From assembly GCF_024752355.1 (NCBI RefSeq), contig NZ_JANTHZ010000003.1, positions 1 through 64,000 on the forward strand: a stretch of DNA of 64,000 bases, read 5' to 3'. Made by a program: the position numbers and the translations under genes. Below the pieces are notes generated by a model, which was given only the letters and a program-made list of their open reading frames with translations, did no database searches and was not told where the DNA came from. Shown here piece by piece: positions 1-6,199 of this stretch; the stretch's first letter is position 1; each line of letters begins with the position of its first letter. Source of the DNA: Ancylobacter mangrovi. GTDB lineage: Bacteria > Pseudomonadota > Alphaproteobacteria > Rhizobiales > Xanthobacteraceae.

Positions 1-299
1 TGAGGCGCCACGTCCACATAGGCGTGGATGTCATAGGGCCAGCCGTGCAGCAGCAGGACGACGGGCCCGTCGGCCGGGCCGGCCTCGGCATAGCCCACAT
101 CGAGCGATCCGGCGCGCACCGTCTTCAGCGGAGCGAAGGTCGTGTGAGCACCACGCCCGGCCGAGGCCTCGGCATGAGCCGTCGATGATGAAGCCGCCGG
201 CTGCGCGGCGGCGGTGGACAGGGCGAGCGGGCCTGTTGCAAGACCGAGGGCGGCCATGCCGAGAAGGTTGCGGCGCTGAAGATCCATGTCGAACTCCAT
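1..299 (-). CDS. Alpha/beta hydrolase with Tat-type leader (C-terminus cut by window edge)
   Basis: Reading down from an ATG at 299 gives about 99 residues that remain open to position 1, so only the N-terminus is present. Residues 9-14 (RRNLLG) followed by a hydrophobic Ala/Leu stretch and an AAAQ region look like a twin-arginine export leader. Near residue 85 comes VVLLLHGWPYD, the oxyanion-hole strand and HGW motif of alpha/beta hydrolases of the haloalkane dehalogenase/epoxide hydrolase/chloroperoxidase group. The nucleophile and His lie outside the window, so the substrate cannot be named. It is probably periplasmic. A second ATG (residue 5) is also possible as start. Confidence 0.75.
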   Translation of the reverse strand, partial: MEFDMDLQRRNLLGMAALGLATGPLALSTAAAQPAASSSTAHAEASAGRGAHTTFAPLKTVRAGSLDVGYAEAGPADGPVVLLLHGWPYDIHAYVDVAP

Positions 300-315
300 G
301 AGGTATTTCCGATTG

Positions 316-329
316 CTAGTAATGACTAG
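316..329. promoter_or_regulatory. Short inverted repeat upstream of the hydrolase gene
   Basis: CTAGT-AATG-ACTAG, a perfect 5-bp inverted repeat, lies 17 bp upstream of the hydrolase ATG. It could be a small operator, but the arms are short and chance occurrence is possible. Confidence 0.25.
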
Positions 330-498
330 GAGTAGATGGCGAACTATCCGCAGGCTGGGGAACATAATGAGCCACAACAAGCGACCGCTCTTGCCAGGTC
401 GCACGGGATCGCTACTTGAAATTCAGCAAATCGGGTGTGCCAATGTTTGAACGTCGCTGGTCGATGGCAGAGACTTATCCAACCAAGCCACGACATGG

Positions 499-2088
499 CT
501 AACCGAGACTGATGCGTCGCTCGATTCCGATCTTGCCAAGGAATGCCTCGTCATGGCTAACGACGAGCAGAGCGCCGTCATAGGTGAGGAGGCTGCGTTC
601 GACCGCCGCAGTCGACTCGATGTCGAGATGGTTGGTCGGCTCGTCGAGGATGAGCAGGGAAGGAGGGAATACTCCTCCGAGTACGCAGGCAAGCCCGGCA
701 CGCAGCAATTGTCCGCCACTGAGCACGCTGGCCAATTGGTTGGCTGCTTCCGCCCGGAACTCGAAATTGGCAAGGGCGGCACGGCACGCGTTCTCGCCTG
801 TGCCGGGATTGAGCTGCAGAAAGTTGTCGCGCAGGGTGGCCGAGGGATCGAGCATGCCAACGCTTTGATCGAGCATGGCCAATGCCACCGAGACTGTGAC
901 ATGGCCGGCCGTGGGCAAGAGGCTGCCGATGATGAGCTTTAGCAGCGTGGTCTTACCCGATCCGTTCGGTCCCACTAGGGCGACGCGTTCAGGCCCCGTC
1001 ATTGAGAGGGAAAAATGTCGGATGATCGGGTTCGCCGCTCGATAGCCTCCCGTGACGTCGTCCAGGTTCAGGACCTGTCGGCTCGCCGGAAGGCCCGTCG
1101 ATGGCAGCTTCACCGACATCGTTTGCAGAACCTCCAGGCGCGATCTGGCTGTCGAAGCCGATTCAGCCGCTCTCGTCCGTTGGTGTTCAATAAGCCGCAG
1201 ACCGCTGGCGCGGCTCGCTTCCGCGTTGTTCTTGCGTCCGCCGACAACGATGCGGGGAAGGTCGCCGCGAGCGCCCTTGCGGGTCGCGTTCGCTTTGCGT
1301 CGGTCGCTGCGCTCGGCTGCGAGCTGAGCCTTGCGATGAGTCTCGGCCACCTGTTTCTCCGCATGAGCGAGGTCATGCTCAGCGGCGGCGCGTTCGGTCG
1401 CCTTGCGGATTCGATAAGCGCTCCAGTTGCCGCCATAGCGCGCGACACCGAGCGAGGTCAGCTCCACGATGGTGTCAACATGGTCGAGAAGTTCGCGGTC
1501 GTGGCTGACGATGATCGCGCCGGATCGCCAGCCAGAAACGAGGTCAATGACCAACAAACGGCCGGCGCGGTCGAGATTGTTGGTCGGCTCGTCCAGCAGG
1601 AGGAAATCCGGATTCCCGAAGATCGCCGCCGCAATGCCGGCCCGCGTCCGCTGTCCGCCCGAAAGCCTTGCAAGCGGCACGGCGGCATCAGCAGGCAAAT
1701 TCATGCGCGTCAGCACGGCGGCGAGACGCTCTTCGAGGCCCCAGTCGACATCGGGGAGTTCATCAATGGTCGCCTCGCCCGCCATGGCGCGATGCGCCAG
1801 CGCCAGCGCGCCCGAAGCTCCAAACAGATCGGCGATAGTCATCCCCGGATCGACCTGCGCCATTTGCGACAGACGACCAATTCTGCCGTTGGCGCGGACA
1901 GCTCCGACTTGTGGCGCGATGTCGCCAGCGATCAGCCTGAGCAGGGAAGACTTGCCTGTGCCGTTGCGTCCGACAACGCCTGTCCGCTCAGGCCCGAAGG
2001 AAAGATCGAGGTCGGTAAAGAGCGAATTGCCATCCGGCGCGGTCCATGACAGTCCCGACAGATCGATTGACGCCATTGGTTTCATCAT
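499..2088 (-). CDS. ABC-F family ATPase (two ABC domains, no membrane segments)
   Basis: This 529-residue protein has two tandem ATP-binding cassettes. Domain 1 has Walker A GRNGTGKS (about 40-47), LSGGQ (142-146) and LLLDEPTNNLD (163-173). Domain 2 has GPNGSGKT (about 370), LSGGQ and LLILDEPTNHLD. A charged Arg/Lys/Ala-rich linker joins them and there is no transmembrane span, which is the ABC-F layout. ABC-F proteins act on the ribosome; some protect it from antibiotics and others are housekeeping translation factors. The divergent TetR-type gene with palindromes between them suggests inducible expression, which fits a resistance-type ABC-F better than a housekeeping one, but no drug can be named. 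No clear ribosome binding site decides between ATG 2088, 2085 and 2076. Confidence 0.88.
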   Translation of the reverse strand: MMKPMASIDLSGLSWTAPDGNSLFTDLDLSFGPERTGVVGRNGTGKSSLLRLIAGDIAPQVGAVRANGRIGRLSQMAQVDPGMTIADLFGASGALALAHRAMAGEATIDELPDVDWGLEERLAAVLTRMNLPADAAVPLARLSGGQRTRAGIAAAIFGNPDFLLLDEPTNNLDRAGRLLVIDLVSGWRSGAIIVSHDRELLDHVDTIVELTSLGVARYGGNWSAYRIRKATERAAAEHDLAHAEKQVAETHRKAQLAAERSDRRKANATRKGARGDLPRIVVGGRKNNAEASRASGLRLIEHQRTRAAESASTARSRLEVLQTMSVKLPSTGLPASRQVLNLDDVTGGYRAANPIIRHFSLSMTGPERVALVGPNGSGKTTLLKLIIGSLLPTAGHVTVSVALAMLDQSVGMLDPSATLRDNFLQLNPGTGENACRAALANFEFRAEAANQLASVLSGGQLLRAGLACVLGGVFPPSLLILDEPTNHLDIESTAAVERSLLTYDGALLVVSHDEAFLGKIGIERRISLG

Positions 2089-2097
2089 TCATTGCAT

Positions 2098-2119
2098 AAC
2101 GGCACGGTTCCGTATCGTT
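2098..2119. promoter_or_regulatory. Inverted repeat 1 in the ABC-F/TetR intergenic region (candidate operator)
   Basis: A 22-bp imperfect palindrome with matching arms AACG..ACGG / CCGT..CGTT centred on TT. It begins 10 bp upstream of the ABC-F ATG, where a bound repressor would cover the promoter or leader. The ACGGTTCCGT core resembles operators of many TetR-family regulators. Confidence 0.5.
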
Positions 2120-2134
2120 ACAGAATACAGACCT

Positions 2135-2160
2135 AAAACGCAACGACGTCGTGTCGTTTT
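2135..2160. promoter_or_regulatory. Inverted repeat 2, 26-bp palindrome before tetR (candidate operator)
   Basis: The outer arms AAAACG and CGTTTT and the perfect inner core ACGACGTCGT are symmetric about 2147/2148. Only the two dinucleotides between core and arms (CA and GT) break the symmetry. It ends 19 bp before the favoured TetR start. Position and symmetry suit autoregulation by the adjacent TetR protein. Confidence 0.55.
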
Positions 2161-2179
2161 GGTGAGGGCGAGGTGTGCA

Positions 2180-2830
2180 GTGAAAAGCGAGTGTCATCCT
2201 GGCAGGCGGCCCGGCGGACGGCCGAGCAAAGAGGAAGCGGAACGCCTCGGCGCGAAAATCCTTGATGGCGCACGTGCCGTCTTCGGCACGAAGGGAATCG
2301 GGCATGCGTCGCTGGATGAAATCGCGTCCGAGCTGGGTGTATCCAAGCACACGATCTATCGGCGCTATCCCGGCAAGGCGGCCTTGCTCGACGCGGTTGT
2401 CGGTCGCGATATAGCGAGATTTCGGCAGGCGCTTGTCGCTGCCGGCGAGGCGGGCACGGAGCCGCTGGACAAGGTGCGGCGGATTGCCCGGAGCTATGTC
2501 GCGTTCGGCACGGCGCGCGACTATGCCGCCTTCTATCTCTCAGTGAACGCCGAAGCCGCCGTCAGTCCGTCATTGAGGGAGCAACTCGCCATATGGTCGG
2601 CCGCGGCATTGGAACCGCTGGCTGAGGCGGTAAGCGTCGCACAAGGAACAGGCGTCCTGCGACCGGGCGATTCCCTCTTGGCACGCGACGTCCTGATCGA
2701 TCTCATGGAGGGGGTGAACAACCGTGTGCGCCTCGCTGCGGGTGCGATCCCAGATGTCGAGCGCTTGTTCGAGGACCGGTGGCAAGTCTTCCTTGCTGCG
2801 ATGTCGACGCCGGCAGATCCTGGCCGCTAA
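2180..2830 (+). CDS. TetR/AcrR family transcriptional regulator
   Basis: About 216 residues from a GTG at 2180. The N-terminal helix-turn-helix is clear: ARAVFGTKGIGHASLDEIA followed by GVSKHTIYRRYPGKAALL (about 31-70). The rest is an all-helical ligand/dimerisation domain with a region resembling AefR-like TetR C-terminal domains. GTG 2180 has a GCGAGG purine stretch about 6 nt upstream; GTG 2162 is an alternative start that would touch the palindrome. It is transcribed away from the ABC-F gene and is its likely repressor. The ligand is unknown. Confidence 0.85.
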   Translation: MKSECHPGRRPGGRPSKEEAERLGAKILDGARAVFGTKGIGHASLDEIASELGVSKHTIYRRYPGKAALLDAVVGRDIARFRQALVAAGEAGTEPLDKVRRIARSYVAFGTARDYAAFYLSVNAEAAVSPSLREQLAIWSAAALEPLAEAVSVAQGTGVLRPGDSLLARDVLIDLMEGVNNRVRLAAGAIPDVERLFEDRWQVFLAAMSTPADPGR

Positions 2831-2839
2831 ACGTGTCTG

Positions 2840-2929
2840 GAGAACGCAGCCACCATCAATCGTCACGCTGACGCCAGTCATGTAGGCCGACAGCGGAATA
2901 CCTCGATCCTCCTTTGGCATGCTGGCCAA
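2840..2929 (-). pseudogene. Remnant of the C-terminus of a short-chain dehydrogenase (SDR)
   Basis: On the minus strand this stretch encodes SAYMTGVSVTIDGG followed by CVLQTR. The pattern (hydrophobic)-TG-(V)-x-(L/V)-x-(V/I)-DGG is the C-terminal signature of classical SDR enzymes. Nothing upstream encodes the Rossmann fold or the YxxxK active site, and the frame runs on past the usual SDR end. It is therefore a scrap left by deletion or insertion. It is not derived from the intact SDR at 12185-12934, whose C-terminus reads differently (FITGVNLSVDGG). Confidence 0.5.
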
Positions 2930-2999
2930 GAGAGATTCCGTGTCGCGAAATTCCTAGCCAAGATCAACTTTGACAATCTGATCAAGGATCGTGCACTGC

Positions 3000-3036
3000 G
3001 GGCGCCGGAGAATAGGTGCAAACCTTACCGGCGCCC
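3000..3036 (-). terminator. Stem-loop between convergent tetR and NDH-2-like gene
   Basis: Perfect 9-bp arms GGGCGCCGG and CCGGCGCCC, with an inner 4-bp stem AGGT/ACCT around GCAA. It lies 20 bp past the stop of the flavoprotein gene and could terminate transcripts from either side, but there is no T-run on either strand. Confidence 0.4.
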
Positions 3037-3055
3037 TCCGCACTAGGTGGCTCTG

Positions 3056-4267
3056 CTACAGATTCGTGACCTGTTCCGGGTCGGCCGACGCCAGTGCTGC
3101 CGTACGATCCGGCTGCGGCGGATAGATCCACACTGTGTTGATCTCCCGCTTATACGCCTTGGCCTTGTCGCCGACGAACTCGACTTTCCGGTCCCAACCA
3201 CGCGTGAAGACGGCGCCGGCCGCACCCAGATCCAGGCAGGTGACATACGCCTCCTGATGATAGGGGGACGTCGGCACGCCAAGCAGTTCGGCTGCCGCGT
3301 TGTTGCCGGCAAAGGCGCCCAACCGCGTGGCGTGCTGGCACGACATCAATGCATAGTTGCCGATATCGTCACTGGCGGCCTTGGCGGCGTCGCCGGTCGC
3401 GAACACCCCGGAAACGCCGGGAACCCGCAGCTCACGATCGACAACAAGACGGCCGGAACGGTCGCGCTCGGCGGGAATTTGCTCGGTGAGCGGCGCCGCC
3501 CGAATGCCCGCTGCCCAGATAACGGTTTCACTTTCGATGCGCTCACCGTTCGAAAGCGTGACGCCCGAAGCATCGAGAGCCGTGACGCCGAGACCTACCC
3601 GCGTGTCGATCCCGAGCGTGCTGAGCGCGGCTTCGACGATCGGCCGAGGCCCCGGCCCTAGGTCGGGAACGACGGTGCCGTTACGCTCGACAAGAATGAC
3701 ACGCGTCGTCCCTTCCACACCGAAGATTGCGCGCAAGCGCGCCGGCATTTCGGTTGCCGCCTCGATTCCGGTAAAACCTCCGCCCACCACGACAACGGTG
3801 TTGCGGGCCGGCGATGCAGGTCGCTGCGGCAGCGTCTGAAGGTGGTGATCGAGTTTGATGGCGTCATCGAGCTGATCAACACTGAAACCGTGCTCAGCCA
3901 GCCCAGGAATCGGCGGACGGAAGAGGCAGCTGCCGGTCGCGAGTACCAACCGGTCGTAGCTCACGGCGTGGCGCTCGGCCTTGGCCAACGCGATCTCGAT
4001 CGTCTGCGCTTGCGTATCGATGGCCTCCACAGTGCCGCGCATGTAAGTCACGCCGATCGCTTCGAGGACATCGCCGAGCGGCGCGGTCAGCGTTTGCGGG
4101 TTAGGCTCATAGAGCCGGGGACGGATGACCAGTCGCGGCTCCGGAGAGACCAGCACAATGTCGAGTTTCTCGGGAGAGACGTTTTCGTTGTCACGCAGGC
4201 GCGCTGCGGACAAGGCTGCATACATGCCGGCAAAGCCGGCGCCGATGATCACAAGCCGCTTTTGCAT
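3056..4267 (-). CDS. NAD(P)/FAD-dependent oxidoreductase, NDH-2-like
   Basis: About 403 residues. The N-terminal FAD Rossmann motif VIIGAGFAGMYAA is at residues 7-19, a second nucleotide-binding motif VVVVGGGFTGIEAA lies mid-protein (NADH site), and VSGVFATGDAA is the second FAD contact of this superfamily. The layout fits type II NADH dehydrogenase and related flavoproteins that reduce quinones at the membrane. No C-terminal membrane helix is obvious, so a soluble NADH:acceptor oxidoreductase is possible. ATG 4267 is preferred because GGAG lies about 6 nt upstream; ATG 4279 is an alternative. The next upstream gene ends at 4472, so this is probably a separate unit. Confidence 0.82.
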   Translation of the reverse strand: MQKRLVIIGAGFAGMYAALSAARLRDNENVSPEKLDIVLVSPEPRLVIRPRLYEPNPQTLTAPLGDVLEAIGVTYMRGTVEAIDTQAQTIEIALAKAERHAVSYDRLVLATGSCLFRPPIPGLAEHGFSVDQLDDAIKLDHHLQTLPQRPASPARNTVVVVGGGFTGIEAATEMPARLRAIFGVEGTTRVILVERNGTVVPDLGPGPRPIVEAALSTLGIDTRVGLGVTALDASGVTLSNGERIESETVIWAAGIRAAPLTEQIPAERDRSGRLVVDRELRVPGVSGVFATGDAAKAASDDIGNYALMSCQHATRLGAFAGNNAAAELLGVPTSPYHQEAYVTCLDLGAAGAVFTRGWDRKVEFVGDKAKAYKREINTVWIYPPQPDRTAALASADPEQVTNL

Positions 4268-4471
4268 CTCGGTCTCCATCCTCTCTGTCAAAGGCGCCGT
4301 CGCCGGAGATGGCGCCGTCGCTCGGGAATGGAGGGATGATCGCACCCTGGGCCACAGCCCTATACTGTGCCGCGGGATAGGTTGTGGTCTCCAGATGTCA
4401 GGTCGGCCAGACCCAGGCAGCAGGCAGGAACGACGGGCGTCGGTCGCCGTGCCGCATTAGGTGCAAAGGAT

Positions 4472-5176
4472 CTAGGCTACGCTGCGCATAGCCTGTGGCT
4501 CGCGGATCGACGAGGGCAGCGTTTCCCAGGCTCGAATCAGGTCACCGATCGAAACGGCTTCCATCTTGCGCATGACATTGCCGCGATGGAGCTTGACCGT
4601 GACCTCGCGAATGCCGAGGTCAAAAGCGATCTGCTTGTTGACGCGTCCGCGCGCCACCTCCCAAAGAACCTCGCGTTCGCGGCACGTCAAACGTCGGAAG
4701 CGTTCGAGGTTTTGCCGGGTGATCTGAGTTTCCTTTCGGCGCGCTGCATCGATCTTCATGGCAGCCGTCACGGCATCGAGGAGGGTCTGGTCTCTGACCG
4801 GCTTGGTCAGGAAATCCACCGCGCCTGCTTTCATTGCCTGGACGGTCATTGGAATGTCGCCATGCGCGGTCAGGAAGATGATCGGCTTGGGGTTAGCGCG
4901 CTGGGCGAGGTCTCGTTGCAGATCGAGGCCGCTGGCGCCCGGCATGCGCACATCAAGAATCAGGCAACCCGGATTGTCCAGGGTGTCTGAATCCAGCAAT
5001 TCCCGTGTCGAGGAGAAGCAGACGGAGCAGAATCCTGCTGAATGGATGAGTTCCGTCAGACCTTCTCGGACCGAAGCGTCATCGTCGACGATCACGACGA
5101 GAGGCTGGTCTACGCCTTTGCCTCGCGGCTTTGATGCCGGCGTCAATCCTATTGCGAAGGTTCGATCATTTTTCAC
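4472..5176 (-). CDS. FixJ/NarL-type response regulator (third regulator of the operon)
   Basis: About 234 residues from GTG 5176, which has a perfect AGGAGG Shine-Dalgarno 8 nt upstream. Receiver domain: acidic pocket VIVDDDAS (about 28-35), phospho-acceptor D75 in LILDVRMPG, and conserved TKPV lysine. Output domain: LTCREREVLWEVARGRVNKQIAFDLGIREVTVKLHRGNVMRKM, a LuxR/FixJ helix-turn-helix. The start overlaps the end of the preceding single-domain regulator by 11 bp, so the genes are translationally coupled. The extra N-terminal 20-25 residues before the receiver are unusual and not conserved in type. Confidence 0.9.
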   Translation of the reverse strand: MKNDRTFAIGLTPASKPRGKGVDQPLVVIVDDDASVREGLTELIHSAGFCSVCFSSTRELLDSDTLDNPGCLILDVRMPGASGLDLQRDLAQRANPKPIIFLTAHGDIPMTVQAMKAGAVDFLTKPVRDQTLLDAVTAAMKIDAARRKETQITRQNLERFRRLTCREREVLWEVARGRVNKQIAFDLGIREVTVKLHRGNVMRKMEAVSIGDLIRAWETLPSSIREPQAMRSVA

Positions 5177-5555
5177 GTCGGATTCCTCCTTTTGGATCTC
5201 GCAACGCGTCGCCGACGGCTGCAAGCAAAGCTTTCGCGTCGAAGGGCTTGCGGAAGAACGAGCCGCCGTCGATTGCGCGCTCGCGATCGGCGAGTTCATG
5301 GCGCGCGGTAATCAGAAACACCGGCAGGCCAGGACTTATCTTTGCGACCAGGTCGCGGAGCGCAAAGCCATTCATGCCTGGCATTCCAATGTCGGTGATG
5401 AGCAGGTCCACGCCCGACAGCCCGTCGAGCAGCAATGATTCAGCCGACAGGAAGCTTCGAGTTGCATAGCCTGCCGACTCCAGAAGCTCCTCTAGAGACT
5501 CGAGAGGTCTCGGGTCATCGTCGACAATTGCCACGACAGGCCTTCCTTGCTTCAC
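5166..5555 (-). CDS. Single-domain response regulator (receiver only)
   Basis: About 129 residues from GTG 5555, only 2 nt after the stop of the upstream regulator and preceded by GGAAGGAAG. It is a bare receiver: acidic cluster VDDDP (11-15), phospho-acceptor D55 in LLITDIGMPGMNG, and FRKPFDAKALL with the conserved Lys. There is no DNA-binding domain. Such proteins act by protein contact or as a phosphate sink or relay. It lies between two FixJ-type regulators in the same operon, so it may buffer or branch the signal from the shared kinase. Confidence 0.9.
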   Translation of the reverse strand: MKQGRPVVAIVDDDPRPLESLEELLESAGYATRSFLSAESLLLDGLSGVDLLITDIGMPGMNGFALRDLVAKISPGLPVFLITARHELADRERAIDGGSFFRKPFDAKALLAAVGDALRDPKGGIRREK

Positions 5556-5557
5556 AC

Positions 5558-6199
5558 TTACTTCCTTCCGGCTCGGCGCGAATGGGTGATCGGTATCGCC
5601 AAGCGCTCTGCGATGCGTACGAGATCCGCGAGCGATGCGGCGGCCATTTTCTGCATCACGCTGCGGCGGTGGAGCTGCAGTGTGACCTCGCTGATTCCCA
5701 GCTCGGCGGCGGCCTGCTTGTTGAGGAGGCCGCTCACCACGAGTGGTAGAACCTCGCGTTCGCGCGGCGTGAGTTCGAGATAGCGTTGCCGCCACTCCTC
5801 GAGTTCGGCTCGCTCCGCTCGGTTCTTCCGGTCTTGCGCGAGTGCCGCATGGATCGCGGCCATGAGGGCGGCATCGCTGATCGGCTTGGTCAGGAAATCG
5901 ACGGCGCCATGCCGGATCGCCCGTACCGACGAGGGGATATCGCCATGGCCGGTGATGAAGACGATTGGCGGGTGATCGTCCTTTGCCAGCTGCTCCTGTA
6001 GTTCGAGGCCGTTTATATCCGGCAGCTCGACATCCAGAATGAGGCAAGCGGGAACATTACCCTTGTCCGCGTTCACATAGTCCCGGGCGGACGCAAATGT
6101 GATGGCCCGCATGCCGTGGGACGCCAGAAGTTCCTCGAGCGCTTCGCGGATGCGTTCATCGTCGTCCACGATGAATACCGTAAGGCTCTCCACCGTCAT
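5558..6199 (-). CDS. FixJ/NarL-type response regulator (first regulator of the operon)
   Basis: 213 residues. Receiver with FIVDDDERIREAL (9-21), phospho-acceptor D56 in LILDVELPD, and DFLTKPIS. LuxR-type HTH: LTPREREVLPLVVSGLLNKQAAAELGISEVTLQLHRRSVMQKM. The ATG overlaps the kinase stop codon (ATGA at 6196-6199), so the two are coupled and this is the most direct candidate partner of the kinase. It is a clear paralogue of the regulator at 4472-5176, with the same FixJ architecture but a diverged recognition helix. Confidence 0.92.
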   Translation of the reverse strand: MTVESLTVFIVDDDERIREALEELLASHGMRAITFASARDYVNADKGNVPACLILDVELPDINGLELQEQLAKDDHPPIVFITGHGDIPSSVRAIRHGAVDFLTKPISDAALMAAIHAALAQDRKNRAERAELEEWRQRYLELTPREREVLPLVVSGLLNKQAAAELGISEVTLQLHRRSVMQKMAAASLADLVRIAERLAIPITHSRRAGRK

